Assembly: GCA_013820875.1 (NCBI GenBank)
Contig: JACDHS010000001.1
Location: forward strand, 23,154-87,153
Length of the DNA stretch: 64,000 nucleotides
Reading direction: 5' to 3'
Source: Verrucomicrobiota bacterium
Lineage (GTDB): Bacteria > Verrucomicrobiota > Verrucomicrobiia > Limisphaerales > JACDHS01
Shown here: positions 17,858 to 30,400 of the stretch, piece after piece
Numbering within the stretch: position 1 is the first letter of the stretch
How the letters are laid out: each line of letters opens with the position of its first letter
The notes under the pieces: generated by a model
Seen by the model: only the letters and a program-made list of their open reading frames with translations
Database searches by the model: none
What the model was told of the DNA's origin: nothing
Translations under genes and position numbers: made by a program

Positions 17858-18080
17858 CGAGATGCCTGTCGGCATCGCAACCAAACATTAATCTCCCGCA
17901 GTCAAACGGCTGCGGGCGATTAAGAATTTAGCGGACCGAAAGACTGCGGGAGCGCCTTGGGAACATTGCTTTCGCCAAGCGCTCGCAATTCGCAGATGCC
18001 TGCCGCGCTGTGACAGTGTTTTACAGCGCCACTAGATGGGCATCCGAGGCCTAGTCGTGGAAAGGCTTTTATTATTTGAA

Positions 18081-21000
18081 ATGAGAACATTCCTTGGCTT
18101 TTCGATTGTCTACCTTGCCGCGTTTGTCGGGCAAAGTATTGCTGGCGCTGCCCCGATTGCGACTGAAGTCGGAAAGGCATCCCTAAAATCCACGGTGCAA
18201 ATCCGGTTTGTTGATAGCGCAACGGGCTATGCGGTTGAGCCGGAAGTTGTTTCTACACGTTTGCACCGGGCGCAGGCCGAACAGCACTTTGGCAAAGGGC
18301 AGCAGATTCAACCGGGGCGCGCTTCGATGGCTTTGGAACATGGGTCGCACACCATTACGGCAATTTCCCAACATCATAAAGCGATGTCTGGTGAGTTGAA
18401 CGTGAAGGAAACACAGCTTTACCCAATTTATTTTTTGCTTGATCCCATTGAAGAGCCACGCGAGTTGCACTCAGATTACATTGCTACGTTGCAGCGCGAT
18501 GATGCGATGCTGATCCAGGGATTCATTGTGGATGAAGCAACAGGCGAACCGCTACGCGATGTGCGCGTGAGTTCGATTCCAAGTGGTGTGAATACTTCAA
18601 CCGATGGACGGGGATTCTTCCAGTTTCATATTCCGTTGCCGACGGATTTTGCATCTGAGGCCCCGAATCTAAGTTTTGAAAAAACGGGTTACCGGGTGGA
18701 GGACAGGGAGCACCTGGAACTATGGCCGCGTGGAGATTGGGCTTATCAGATCCGGCTGGAACGCGGAAATGGACGCAAAATAATCGATGAGCGAACTTCG
18801 CGCCGTCGCGCACCAGCCAGTGCATCGCTGGCAAAGCAAGAACCTGTTGCGCAGAAAACGGCAGTCGAAGACCAGCCGCTGTTAATGTCGGCGCAAGCAT
18901 TTCAAATCGAGGCTGCGACCGAGCCAGGCAATGCCACAGTTCGGGTGCCCCGCAACATCCGGGTCGAAAAAAACGGGGTGATCTACTACGTGACGCTGAA
19001 CTACTACGCCAAACGCGTGCTGCCCTCCGAGTGGATCAACTCCTGGGCCAACTACACTGGTGGAAGCAACAGTCTGAACGCTGGCGCAGTCGTCGTCCGT
19101 TCCTATGCCATCAACAAGATCAATGGTGCGGGAGCATCGAGCGATTTCGACATATGCGGCACCAGTTCGTGCCAGGTTTTCAACCCGACCACCACAGCCT
19201 CTGCCAGCAATCGGGCCGTGGATTACACTGACGATTGGGTGATGATCACTTCAAACGGCAACATCGCCAACACTGAGTATTCTGCAGAAAATAATTCAAT
19301 CGGCTTTACCTGTGGAGACGGTTTTACCGCGCCCTCCGGCGGTTGTCTTTATGATCCGGCATGCAAGGGCGAAACCCGATTCGGTCATGGACGCGGGCTT
19401 TGTCAATGGGGTTCAGCGCGCTGGGCGACCGGACGAAGAATGGCTGGACGATCGAGCGGCGATGGAACGCCCAATGGTTTTCCGCTACGCGACTGGATCT
19501 GGATTCTGCAACACTACTATCCCAACCTGACGCTCACCAAAGGCGTGCCGCTGATGATCGGCGACGACATCAAAGCGCGCGTGAGTCTTAATGTGCGGGC
19601 GTGTTCCGACGGCGGAATTGAAAATGGTGTTTCCTGTCTCCTGATTGCGACGAAATCTGCCGGGCAGACCGGAACAATCATTGGCGGGCCCAGCGTGGTG
19701 ACAAATGACGGCAAAGGGTTCACTTGGTATCAGGTGCAATGGAATGACACCGGTTCAACGACCGGTTGGTCTGCGGAAAATTATCTGGAACGGGTATTCC
19801 CGATTCCAGCGGCTCCGGGCGGACTGACGGCCGCTGCTGAATCAACCAATCGAATCAACCTGAACTGGACCGACACAGGTGACGTTGAAAGCAGGTTTGA
19901 AATCGAGCGCGGCCAAGGTTCAAACGGCCCCTGGCTTCGCATAGCCAGCGTGGATGCGAATGTGACCAATTACTCCGATCTCCATCTTCATCCTGCGAGC
20001 CAATGGTATTATCGCGTGAGAGCAGTCAACGCGGGTGGAACTTCCAGTTACACCACGGTCGCAAATGCCACGACGCCAGGTGTTCCTCCGGTGCTGGCCG
20101 CCATTTCAAACAAAACAGTCACCGACGGTACACTTTTGACGTTCACCAATTCTGCGACCGCGCCGGAGCGCGTTCAACTGATCACCGATTTTGAACCGTT
20201 CATGAGTGAAATGGGCAATGGCGTTGTCCTTGTTCGCACCCCTAATTTTTCCGGCAGTACAACAAATTTTCTGAACGGCGCGCCGGAAAGAGACATTGCC
20301 GCGATAACCGACATCTTTCCGAGTGGACAGGGTGCGGTTGGCAAAGTGCTTAAAGTGAGTTGTGAGGTGACCAATGCGAATAACGCGTGGGTGCGCCTGA
20401 CAACTTCCAACACCGAGACATTCGGAAACCCTGTAATTGATTTCACCAAAAAACTTCGTTTCGACATCCATTCAGACAGGCCAGTGAAAGTGGCCGTAGG
20501 TTGCCGCGAAACTACGACTGCTTTGGGCACGGCAGTCGGAGCGAACGGCGGCACAACTGGATCCAGCATTGAATGGGCGGGTGTCACAAATGTCAGCAGT
20601 GGCGCTCCGATGCCAAATCGCACTGTTTCGGCAGGCGTTTGGACAAACATGAGTTTTGATTTTTCCACCGAACCGATACGAAGTTTCTCCGGCGGAAACG
20701 GAGTTCTGTCCACTGCCTCAGGACTTGGAGTGTTAGAGCATCTGGCCATTGTCCCCACTGATGGCACAGGCATTTACAATTTGCATCTCGACAACTTAGC
20801 CGTTCTGACACCGAGGATTTTGACATACAGCCTTGGCGCAGGTGCTCCGGTTGGGGCGAGCGTTCATTCAACAAGCGGCGTGTTCACTTGGACACCGGCA
20901 GTAAATCAAGGAGGCGCACATAACATCTCAGTCATCGTTGCCGACAACAGTGTTCCTCAATTGAGCGCGACCAACACCTTTAGTGTCGTAGTCAACGAAA

Positions 21001-24000
21001 GTCAGTTTGCTGTCGGCATTAGCAGCCAGCCTCAAGATGCAACGGTTTCCGTGGGTGCGGATGTCACGTTCATTGTGGAAGCAACCGGCGGAGCGTTGCA
21101 CTATCAATGGCGGCGGAATGGCGTTGATCTCCCCAGCCAAACGAGTTCATCGCTTTCTTTAATAAATGCTCAACCAGCCAATGCGGGCAGCTATTCAGTC
21201 GTAGTCAGCAATTCTGTTCAGTCGGTTATCAGTTCCGATGCAGTGCTGACCGTGCTGATGCCAATTGACATCACCAGCCAGCCCCAGAGCCGGACGAATA
21301 ATATAGGTGATAATGCGTTCTTCAGTGTTGGCGTGACCGATGAAAATATAAGTTATCAGTGGCAGTTCAATGGCGCCGAACTGGAGGGAGCGACAACAAG
21401 CAGCCTGAACATCCCGGTAGACGATATTGGAAGGGCAGGGACTTATACTGTTGTTCTCAATGGCCCATCTTTTGAAACTGCAGTGAGTGCCGGGGCGGTT
21501 CTTTTCATTCCTTACGGAAACCTGACAAAGCTTGCCCAATGGAATTTTAACAGCAACCCGTCGGATAATGATCCGACTACCGGCTCCTTTTCGCCCTCGG
21601 TGGGTTCCGGCATGGTGGCGCTGTTTGGCGGTGCTCAATCGGTGTTTGTCAATGGCGCGGCTTCGGACCCGGCTTCACTGGGATTGGATAATTCCTCATG
21701 GCGAATTGATACCTACCCGGCTTCCACCGGTGAGAACAAATCCCGTGGAATTCAGGCTGAGGTCAGCACGCTCGGTTATAAGGATATCGTCCTGAGTTGG
21801 GAACGGCGGCAACAAGCTCAAGCGAGCAGATATGTTCGCCTGCAATATACCGTTGATGGCGTTGATTGGGTTGATCACACGGTGCATGAGGTGACGGTCG
21901 CAGCTGTTTATTTTTTTCAGGCAAGTGAGTTTTTCGATATTCCGGGTGCGAGTGACAATCCGAATTTTGCATTCCGCATTGTTCCTGAATGGCAGAGCAC
22001 GGCAACCGGTTCTGGCGCCTCTGCTTATGTCAGCACAACGGGAGGTACTTATAGCAGCAGCGGTAACATGCTTCACGACATGCTCACTGTTTTGGGCACC
22101 CCGCTCAGTCCGCCTGTTCTCATTTCCTCACCTTCAGCGCTGACAAACAATGCGGGGGAAACAGCCGTGTTGACCGCTTCTGCGATGCGCGTTGATACGG
22201 TGATGTGGACCAGGAACGGTGCGCCTGTTGGCCCCGGAGAAATCACGGTCGAGGACGGTATAATCACCAGCAGATTGACCATCGGCAACGTTCAGAGTGG
22301 TCATGCTGGAAATTACATAGCGACGTTCTTCAACGAGGACGCGCCACATGGAATCGCGAGTGAATCAGCCAATCTTACAGTGCTTCTGCCTCCGAGTGTT
22401 ACAATCTCGCGCGTACCTTCAACCCTTGCAGTGATGGCTGGTTTAAACGTTTTATTCACCGCCAGCGCGGTCAGCGAAGATCCTGTCGAATATCAGTGGC
22501 TCAGAAATAATGAACCGATCAGCAATGCAACCAACAGCACGCTGGGAATCGATCCGCTCCTGCCAGGGGACGCTGGCAATTATCGAGTTGCGGCCAGCAA
22601 CGAACAGGGAACCACGCTCAGCAGTATCTCCAGTTTGTCTGTCCTGCCGGACCCGAATCCTCCGGTCGCCAAAATAAACGTACCCGCAAAAAGCCAGAGG
22701 GTCACAGACGAGACAGTCAGTAGTTCTCAATTGGCAATTGACGGAACCGCCACCGACGTGGAGCGAATTCGCATGGTGAAATATTCGATCAACAGTGCCG
22801 CTTATGAAGAAGCCGCAGTGGAGTTGGCGGCGAATGAAAACTCTTTAACCTGGACTGCCACTATTCCGATTGAGATTGGAACAAACATTCTTTCTGTGCA
22901 GGCATTCGATGCCGCAGGCCGGTCTTCTGCAGTTGTGACACATTCATTTTTTTATGTGAAGCCGCACCCGCTGGATGTGAATATCACTGGTATCGGCAGC
23001 ATTTCACCGAACTTGAATGGCGCGTCTTTGGAAATTACAAAATTTTATAACCTGCTTGCCGTGCCGCTGACAGGGAGTAACTACATGTTCACCAACTGGA
23101 GCAAAGGAATTGCCCCGAATGACGAAGTGATTGCCAGCACTCCGTTGTTGAGCTTCGCGATGGAATCGAATCTCGTGCTGAACGCGAATTTCATCACCAA
23201 TCCGTTTGCGAAAGCCATGGGCATTTACTACGGGTTGTTTGCTGAAACTGATACCAACGTCATGCGTGTGTCTCATGCCAGTTCGGGTGGATTCACCATG
23301 AAGGTAAACGCCAAATCCGGTTACAGCGGCAAATTGCTCCTCGATGGAAACGCGGTCACTTTCAGCGGCAAATTTGCTTTGGCTGGAGACGCAGCCCGGA
23401 CCATCGCCCGCGTCAAAGCAGGAAAGCCTGAGCTTCATATCAACCTGCAGTTGGATTTTGCTGGTGGCAGTAGAAAAACTACCGGTGTCGTGAGCTGTTT
23501 GGAAGAGGGATGGACGGCGTCAATGGAAGGAAATTGTTTGCTGTTCAGCGCGAAGAATAATAATCCTGCCACAGAACTCATCGGCACATACACGATGATT
23601 CTTCCCGGTGCTGAAGAGAGTAGCCAGGGGCCAACGGGCTATGGTTATGGATTATTAACCGTCAACAGCAATGGGATATTGAAAGTGAGAGGTCACCTTG
23701 CGGACGGCATAAAATTCAAACAAGCCGTGGGGTTGACTGAGGATGGCACCTGGGCGTTCTATGCGCCTGCCTACCAGGACATCGAAGCTTTAGGAAAGCC
23801 GTTTCGAGGATCCTTGTTCGGATGGCTCTCGATCAGCAGCAATACACCCGTCGGCACGGTTCACTCGATTCACACCGGCGTTGGAGTTGCTCAATACGCC
23901 GCTGGATATACAAACGGTGTAACGCTCGCTGGATCGCAGTGGAGCGTACGGAAACCGTCGTTAGCGGAAACAAATCTCACCATCAGTTTTGCACAAGGCA

Positions 24001-24260
24001 TCTTCGGCAGCAGTTCACTCGTGAAAAACGGAGCGATGAACGACAAAGGCGCGCTGGTTATTGACAAGATTCACAACGACACGGATCGCGTGGCCGCGTC
24101 CGTGGCGGGGAAGACCGGCCTCTTCAAAGCGAGTTTCCTGCGGGACGGTCTGGCCATCAGAGCCCTGGGCGCGGCATTGCAGGATCAGAATATGGCTTTC
24201 GGGTTTTTCTTGCATGAAGGAGGGAACGGTTCTGTTGAACTGCTACCATCCGCCGAATAG
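18081..24260 (+). CDS. Giant exported SpoIID-domain protein (Fn3, He_PIG, Ig, InlB-like modules)
   Basis: The protein is 2059 residues from MRTFLGFSIVYLAAFVGQS (signal peptide; the track start at 18036 adds 15 unlikely residues). Order of modules: a beta domain (VQIRFVDSATGYAV), a carboxypeptidase-regulatory-like domain (IQGFIVDEATGEPLRDVRVS), a SpoIID/LytB domain (VLPSEWINSW with the likely catalytic Glu; GAVVVRSYAI; GHGRGLCQWG; HYYPNL), an SH3-like domain, Fn3, a He_PIG domain interrupted by a ~190-residue insert (APERVQLITDFEPF on), several Ig-like domains, the ~190-residue module also found at 14072 and 42750, an InlB-like repeat, and a ~350-residue C-terminal domain shared with the next gene. 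SpoIID domains cleave denuded peptidoglycan glycan strands. Many Cys residues suggest disulfides outside the cytoplasm. No clear palindrome precedes it; it may be read from the upstream gene's promoter. Confidence 0.85.
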   Translation: MRTFLGFSIVYLAAFVGQSIAGAAPIATEVGKASLKSTVQIRFVDSATGYAVEPEVVSTRLHRAQAEQHFGKGQQIQPGRASMALEHGSHTITAISQHHKAMSGELNVKETQLYPIYFLLDPIEEPRELHSDYIATLQRDDAMLIQGFIVDEATGEPLRDVRVSSIPSGVNTSTDGRGFFQFHIPLPTDFASEAPNLSFEKTGYRVEDREHLELWPRGDWAYQIRLERGNGRKIIDERTSRRRAPASASLAKQEPVAQKTAVEDQPLLMSAQAFQIEAATEPGNATVRVPRNIRVEKNGVIYYVTLNYYAKRVLPSEWINSWANYTGGSNSLNAGAVVVRSYAINKINGAGASSDFDICGTSSCQVFNPTTTASASNRAVDYTDDWVMITSNGNIANTEYSAENNSIGFTCGDGFTAPSGGCLYDPACKGETRFGHGRGLCQWGSARWATGRRMAGRSSGDGTPNGFPLRDWIWILQHYYPNLTLTKGVPLMIGDDIKARVSLNVRACSDGGIENGVSCLLIATKSAGQTGTIIGGPSVVTNDGKGFTWYQVQWNDTGSTTGWSAENYLERVFPIPAAPGGLTAAAESTNRINLNWTDTGDVESRFEIERGQGSNGPWLRIASVDANVTNYSDLHLHPASQWYYRVRAVNAGGTSSYTTVANATTPGVPPVLAAISNKTVTDGTLLTFTNSATAPERVQLITDFEPFMSEMGNGVVLVRTPNFSGSTTNFLNGAPERDIAAITDIFPSGQGAVGKVLKVSCEVTNANNAWVRLTTSNTETFGNPVIDFTKKLRFDIHSDRPVKVAVGCRETTTALGTAVGANGGTTGSSIEWAGVTNVSSGAPMPNRTVSAGVWTNMSFDFSTEPIRSFSGGNGVLSTASGLGVLEHLAIVPTDGTGIYNLHLDNLAVLTPRILTYSLGAGAPVGASVHSTSGVFTWTPAVNQGGAHNISVIVADNSVPQLSATNTFSVVVNESQFAVGISSQPQDATVSVGADVTFIVEATGGALHYQWRRNGVDLPSQTSSSLSLINAQPANAGSYSVVVSNSVQSVISSDAVLTVLMPIDITSQPQSRTNNIGDNAFFSVGVTDENISYQWQFNGAELEGATTSSLNIPVDDIGRAGTYTVVLNGPSFETAVSAGAVLFIPYGNLTKLAQWNFNSNPSDNDPTTGSFSPSVGSGMVALFGGAQSVFVNGAASDPASLGLDNSSWRIDTYPASTGENKSRGIQAEVSTLGYKDIVLSWERRQQAQASRYVRLQYTVDGVDWVDHTVHEVTVAAVYFFQASEFFDIPGASDNPNFAFRIVPEWQSTATGSGASAYVSTTGGTYSSSGNMLHDMLTVLGTPLSPPVLISSPSALTNNAGETAVLTASAMRVDTVMWTRNGAPVGPGEITVEDGIITSRLTIGNVQSGHAGNYIATFFNEDAPHGIASESANLTVLLPPSVTISRVPSTLAVMAGLNVLFTASAVSEDPVEYQWLRNNEPISNATNSTLGIDPLLPGDAGNYRVAASNEQGTTLSSISSLSVLPDPNPPVAKINVPAKSQRVTDETVSSSQLAIDGTATDVERIRMVKYSINSAAYEEAAVELAANENSLTWTATIPIEIGTNILSVQAFDAAGRSSAVVTHSFFYVKPHPLDVNITGIGSISPNLNGASLEITKFYNLLAVPLTGSNYMFTNWSKGIAPNDEVIASTPLLSFAMESNLVLNANFITNPFAKAMGIYYGLFAETDTNVMRVSHASSGGFTMKVNAKSGYSGKLLLDGNAVTFSGKFALAGDAARTIARVKAGKPELHINLQLDFAGGSRKTTGVVSCLEEGWTASMEGNCLLFSAKNNNPATELIGTYTMILPGAEESSQGPTGYGYGLLTVNSNGILKVRGHLADGIKFKQAVGLTEDGTWAFYAPAYQDIEALGKPFRGSLFGWLSISSNTPVGTVHSIHTGVGVAQYAAGYTNGVTLAGSQWSVRKPSLAETNLTISFAQGIFGSSSLVKNGAMNDKGALVIDKIHNDTDRVAASVAGKTGLFKASFLRDGLAIRALGAALQDQNMAFGFFLHEGGNGSVELLPSAE

Positions 24261-24375
24261 AGTATAAGCGCGTCACCCCGTCACCTATGGCAAGGTGAAG
24301 CCTAGCATATTTTAGCTGCGATTTTTGCCCACTGTGTCTCTGTTGGAAAACCTGGACGCACTTAGACCGGCCGTG

Positions 24376-24397
24376 TCACTCATTTGAGCGATAGACG
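24376..24397 (+). promoter_or_regulatory. Palindromic operator copy 4, upstream of the 2259-residue protein
   Basis: TCACTCATTTGAGCGATAG is followed by ACG, 95 bases before the ATG at 24492. The only -10-like sequence at the usual distance is a poor CAGAAT (from motif base 41). Confidence 0.7.
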
Positions 24398-24491
24398 CAA
24401 TCGTTCGCGATTTGTCAGAATCACCCCCGATTACCACAACCGGAGAATTCCCCATACAAAAACCAAGCTGCAACCCCATCAACGATAATAT

Positions 24492-27400
24492 ATGAAAATA
24501 AACCGCCTCTCACAACCACCTTACGGTGGTTTCTTGAAAGCAAAGCTCATCAGACGAGGAACAATGATTCTGCAAGCATCACTTTGCCTTGCGATGGCTC
24601 AAAGCGCGTTTGCTGCTGACCGGTTTTGGTATGGCAACACGGGATGTGTCGAGGGCGGTGGCGGCAGCGGGCAGTGGGGGGGAACATCAGGAACCGGCAT
24701 TTCATGGAAAACTGTGGATGATGGCGTCTGTGGCGGTCAAATAGCGTGGATAAATGCGAATGGCGATGATGCTATTTTCGGCGGCACAGGCGGGACTGTC
24801 TCGGTTCGGAATATTTCCACTGCTGGCAACAGTCACACCATCAATAGAATTCACGTGAAAGCAGGCGACTATATATTCGTCGCTTACAACGAGAACGCTG
24901 GCAACCAGCTAATCACTTCCGGCAGATTCACTGTGGATGCAAACTGCACTGCCGATATTAATGTTGCCGCAACTATTCGAGCCTTAAGGTTCAGTACACC
25001 CACCGGACAGCCATTGATTCTTGATGGCGCTGGAACGTTTCGGTTTCAAAACACCAACAACCGGTTGCTCGTTAACGGAATTCATATCACTGGAGGCGGC
25101 ACATACGACTGCACGATAGGAACAGCTGATCGGGGATGGGGAATTGCCCCGGCGGAATTCGTGGCTGATTTTCTAATGATCTCCAACAATTCCACACTGC
25201 AAATATCCACTACGACGAGTCCGGGTGTGAACCGTGGCGTCACCATCGGAAATGGTGGTGGCAGAATCCAAGCGAGCAGCGCCAACACGATTTCAGCTCT
25301 AATAACAGGATCTTCCACGCTGACGAAACTCGGGAATTCTACTTTAACTGTGAGTGCCGATAACACGGCAACATTTACGGGACCGCTCAAGGTCAGTGCC
25401 GGAACTCTGGCGCTGAGTGTTAACGGTTCTTTTGCGGGCAGCCCAACCATCACCTTGGATTCCGGTGCCACTCTCAATGCGTCAGTGCGAACAGACGGGA
25501 CTTTAGCCATCGGCGGTTCACAGAAATTGACCGGCGCGGGCACAGTCACCGGCATTGTGTCGCTCACCGGCACCGTTGCTCCCGGGAGTGAAGGAGTGGG
25601 CACATTAAACCTCACCGGCAATCAAACCTGGAATCCGGGCGGCGCATATGAATTTGAGTTTGCCTCTACAACGGGCGTGGCTGGAACGGACTGGGACCGA
25701 TTGAACATCACCGGAAACCTGGACATCCAGGCGACCGATGAGGTGACATTCACCATCAAGGTGGCAACTCCCGGAGATGACGCCAGCAACTTTGACAATG
25801 ACGAGGCTGCTGCATGGACCATCTCCAGTGTCAGCGGCACGGTGGACAACTATGCTGCCAATAAGTTTGCAGTGAATTACGCCGATGTGAGCAATGATCT
25901 CGCGGGCGGAACCTTTGTGATGGATGAGATTCCGTTAACGGTGAAATTTGTCCCCAACCAGGCTCCTACCGCCAGCAACCCCACCTTGGAACGCGGGGCA
26001 GGCGCACCCGGCCAGATTCAAATCGTCCAGCTTGGAAGCGATCCCGATGGTGATGGCATTCTCATAGTGAATTTTGCAGAAACGACTCCCGAAGGAGCGA
26101 CGGTTTCTTCCGATGGCACCTACCTTTATTACACCCCGGGACCCAACGGCAATGTGGGTGACACTATTTCCTACACCATCCGCGACGCGCGTTCGTATCG
26201 GGCGGGAGACACGTTCCGCACTGCTTCCGGCACAATCGCCGTCACAGTGGGCGCTGGATCCGGTCCGGTGATCACACAACAACCGGGCAGCCAGACTTTG
26301 AACTACGGAGCGACTGCAACGTTTACTGTCGCGGCCGGCGGCGCCGGAGAGCTCACGTATCAATGGCAGAAGAACAACGTCAATATTGAAGATGAAGAAG
26401 GAAAAATTTCTGGAGTCACAACTTTGAGCCTGGCGATTGCGAATGTCACTGCTTCCGACGCGGGCGCTTACAAAGTGCTGGTCACCGATGACGACGGCAC
26501 CACACCGAGTTCGACTGCGACTTTGACCGTGAACGATCCGGCCATCACGCAACAGCCCGAAGGACAAACGGTTGCCGCTGGCGCAAACGTGAATTTCAGC
26601 GTCACTGCCATCGGCGGCGGGACGCTCGGTTACCAATGGACCAAGGGAGGCAACGACATTTTCGGCGCAACCACCTCGGCGTTCAATTTGAGCAATGTTT
26701 CCCAGGCAGATGCCGGAATGTATGCAGTGGTGGTGACTGGCGCGAGCATCGTTACCAGCCAGGGCGCAGTACTAATTGTCATTGATCCACCATCTCTGAG
26801 CGGGCTTGCGAACAGCACAAAAGATTACAACACAACCGCCACCTTCACCGTTGTGGCCAGCGGTGTTGGTCCATTCACTTACCAGTGGAAAAAAGGAATT
26901 GAGTCTTTGTCGAATGGAGGAAAAATCTCGAGCGCAACCGGTGCGACGTTGAACATCGCCAATGTGACTTACCAGGAGGCAGGGAGTTACACTGTGGACG
27001 TCACTAACGGCGGCGGAACGACCAGCGCGTCTGCAAGTTTAACGGTTAACGACCCAATCATCACAACACAGCCAGTCAGCCAAAGCAAAAAAGTGGGACA
27101 TTCTGTGACGTTTAGCGTGGTTGCCGCCGGCAGCGAAACGCTCGGTTATCAATGGCGTCTTGAAGGAACCGATATCGCCAGCGCCACCGGATCCTCCTAC
27201 ACTTTGAACAGCGTGCAGCTGTCCGATGCAGGAGAGTATTCAGTGGTTGTAAGTCACATCGGCGGTTCTGTCACGAGTGAGGACGCCACCTTGACGGTCA
27301 TCGTGCCGTTGCCCGCCGGAGATCGGTTCTGGGCTGCAAACAGCATTAATGCGGGCGGTGCTGGAGCGTGGAATACCACGGCTGAAAAATGGGGGCTTGA

Positions 27401-30400
27401 TTCCGCAGGACCGTTTGACGTGGTGTGGGACAACGAAAATCTCGACAGTGCTGTTTTTGTCGGCGATGGCGTTCAGCCCGGGGCCATTTCGATCGATGCG
27501 CCGGTTACAGTGAATAAGATCATTGTCACTAACGCCAATGCCACACCAGGCTACAGTTTCACCGGCACCATTCCCATCACTTTTGCAGGCGAGGATGCGA
27601 AGATTCATATCCATGGACCCGCTACTCCACAGGACAACAATACTTCGGCGACAAACACAGTGGCAGTGACTGCCCCTCTGTCTGGTCCAGTCCTGATCAA
27701 AGATGGCCCTGGCCGGATGAACGTCAACAACACTGGTAATTCTGTCGGTAAATGGATCATCAAGGGCGGGTCCGTTACTGTTAATGGCGCGAATAACAGC
27801 GCGAACCGAATCTTTGGTTCGGGCGTTCCTGCAGAGCCGATGACAGATTTCATTACGATGGATGGCGGCGGTGTCGGTTTCCAGGCCGCAGGTTCATTTG
27901 CGGTGGGGGTTAACCGCGGAATTTATCTGGGCGAAGGTGGAGGGATGCTCGGGAATAGTGACGGTGCCGGCGTCATTACCATTGACGGCCCGATTACTGG
28001 TCCTGGCAGTCTTTACTTTCCATCTTTTGCAAGTTGGCCGGGCCGTGTTCAAGGCGCCAACTCGACATTTATCATCAGCAATCAAGACAACAACTTCGAA
28101 GGAAACATCTTTGTCGAAACATGCACCATCACATTGGGCAACGATCAGGTTTTTCCAGCCACTGCAACGCTCTTTTTAGGTGACGGTGGAGCCTTGAACG
28201 GCCATTTGAATCTGAACGGTTTTCATCAAACGATTGCAAAACTTGTTATTGAAAGCACTGGCAACTCCCGGGTACGTGACAGCATCGGTGGTGGAAGCTT
28301 GTCTGCATCTGAATTTGATTTGCGCCGTGCCTCCGTGGCGCAAACAACAACGGCCCCATTGGCGGGCAGCGGCTTTCTAAGAAAAACAACTTCGGGTCAA
28401 ATCAACTTAAGCGGTGTGAACACCTATTCCGGTGATACACTAATCGAGGAAGGGGTGCTGGCGCTTACGGGTTCAGGTTCATTCGACTACAGCCCTAACA
28501 TTTACATCGCCGCTGACGCAACGCTTAGCGTTACTGGACGCACTGACGGAACGCTTCACCTGGGCAGCGCGCAAACATTGAGCGGTTCCGGTTCACTCGT
28601 GGGCGCGCTTTCGGTCAACGGCACCCTCGCACCTGGCACCAGTATCGGAGAACTGAGCAGCGGTTCCCTAACCTGGAACAGCGGTGCGATCTACGAATGG
28701 GAAACCGCCAGCGTGACTGGCACTGCCGGAGAAGATTGGGATCACCTGAATATCACGGGTAACTTGGACATCCAGGCAACCGTTGAGAACAGGTTTATCA
28801 TCCAGATCAAGGCTCCGTCCGAAGGCTTTGAAAACTTCGACAACAACGTCGCCGCTGAATGGGTCATCGCTAGTGTGAGCGGTTCAGTCTTGAACTTTGC
28901 CGCAGATAAGTTTGATGTGGATTACTCGGCTGTGATCAACAATCTCGCGGGCGGAATCTTCACAGTGGCGCTCGAGGCTGGTTCGCTGAAAGTAAAATTT
29001 ATTCCGAACGGCGCTCCCGTGGCCAGCAGCCCAACTGTTGCCCGCGTTTCCGGTCAGCCTGTTTCCATCGCGATTGCAAACCTCGCAAGTGATCCTGACA
29101 ACGATGCAATCGAATTGGTGAACTTCAGCGAAACCACTGCTGAAGGAGCAACCGTGAGTGTTGACGGCTCGAACCTGGTTTATACACCGGGAGCAAACGG
29201 CGATGTCCCGGACTCCATCTCCTACACCGTTCGTGACGCCCGCGCCTATCGGATCGGTGACACGGTGCGGACGGCGTCCGGCACAGCCACCATTGTCATT
29301 GAGTTCGCGCCATCGGTGGTGATCTCGCCAAATCCAGCAACGGTTCCGCTCGGCGGCAGTGTGACGTTTACCGCGGGAGTCACAGGAACCGAGCCGTTGA
29401 CGTTTCAATGGTCGTTTAATGGCTTGCCGATCAACGGCGCAATCACTTCGATCTACAGCATCACGGGTGTCTATTCGGACCAGCAGGGAACTTATACCTG
29501 CGACGTGTCAAATAGCGCGGGCAACGCATCGGCAGATGCGGAATTGACCATAACGAATTCAGCTTCAGACATTGCGCCGCCTCTTGTGAAGCTGCTAAGT
29601 CCTTTGCCGAAGGCCATCGTCACAGAAGGCCCCTTGGTTACGTTGAAAGGTTCAGCAACTGATGATGTTCAAGCCGCCCGGGTTACGCTTGTTTTGAACG
29701 GAGTATCGTACCTGGTTGATGTGACACTGCCCGATCCAGCAAAGCCGAAGATCGGCGCGTGGGAAACGACTCTGGAAGTTTTGGTCGGCACAAACACTCT
29801 GACACTCCAGGCAGAAGATTACACCGGAAAAAAATCGGCTGTGCTCTCGACGTTCTTCGTCTATGGCGTTCCAGAACCGTTCACCCTGGAGGTTGTTGGT
29901 TCCGGCACCGTCGCAATGAAGCTGCCGAAACTTCTTCTCGGAACAGGTCCGAACAATATCACTCTGAACATCGCTCAGAATTATCAACTGACGGCCATTG
30001 CGCCACCAGGCCAGGTGTTCAGCAACTACTATCGCGTGGATACAGAACAAGAAGTCTCCACCGATCTGATTTACGCGTTTGTCATGGAAACGAACCTGCA
30101 GTTGCGGGCGAATTTCATTGAGAATCCATACAACCAGTTTGCCGGTGTTTACCATGGTTTGTTCTTCAACCCGGCGGATGTGGTGCATGATCAATCCGGT
30201 TATCTGCAGATGAAAGTGAAACCAGCGTCTACCCCGAAGATCAACGGCGCGACCTTCAGCGCCAAGTTGCTGATTGATGGCAATGCGGCATCCGCGAGCG
30301 GTAAATTCGACTTGAACGGTCGTGCCACCGTAACCGTTTCCCGCGCGAAATTCGGCAAGGACCCGCTCACGCTGACTCTGCGGTTGCCTGTCGGCGAGGA

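Noticed and set aside
24262-24300. Possible terminator (TCACCT/AGGTGA hairpin) after the 18081 gene
   Set aside because: Only a 6-bp stem and no T-run.
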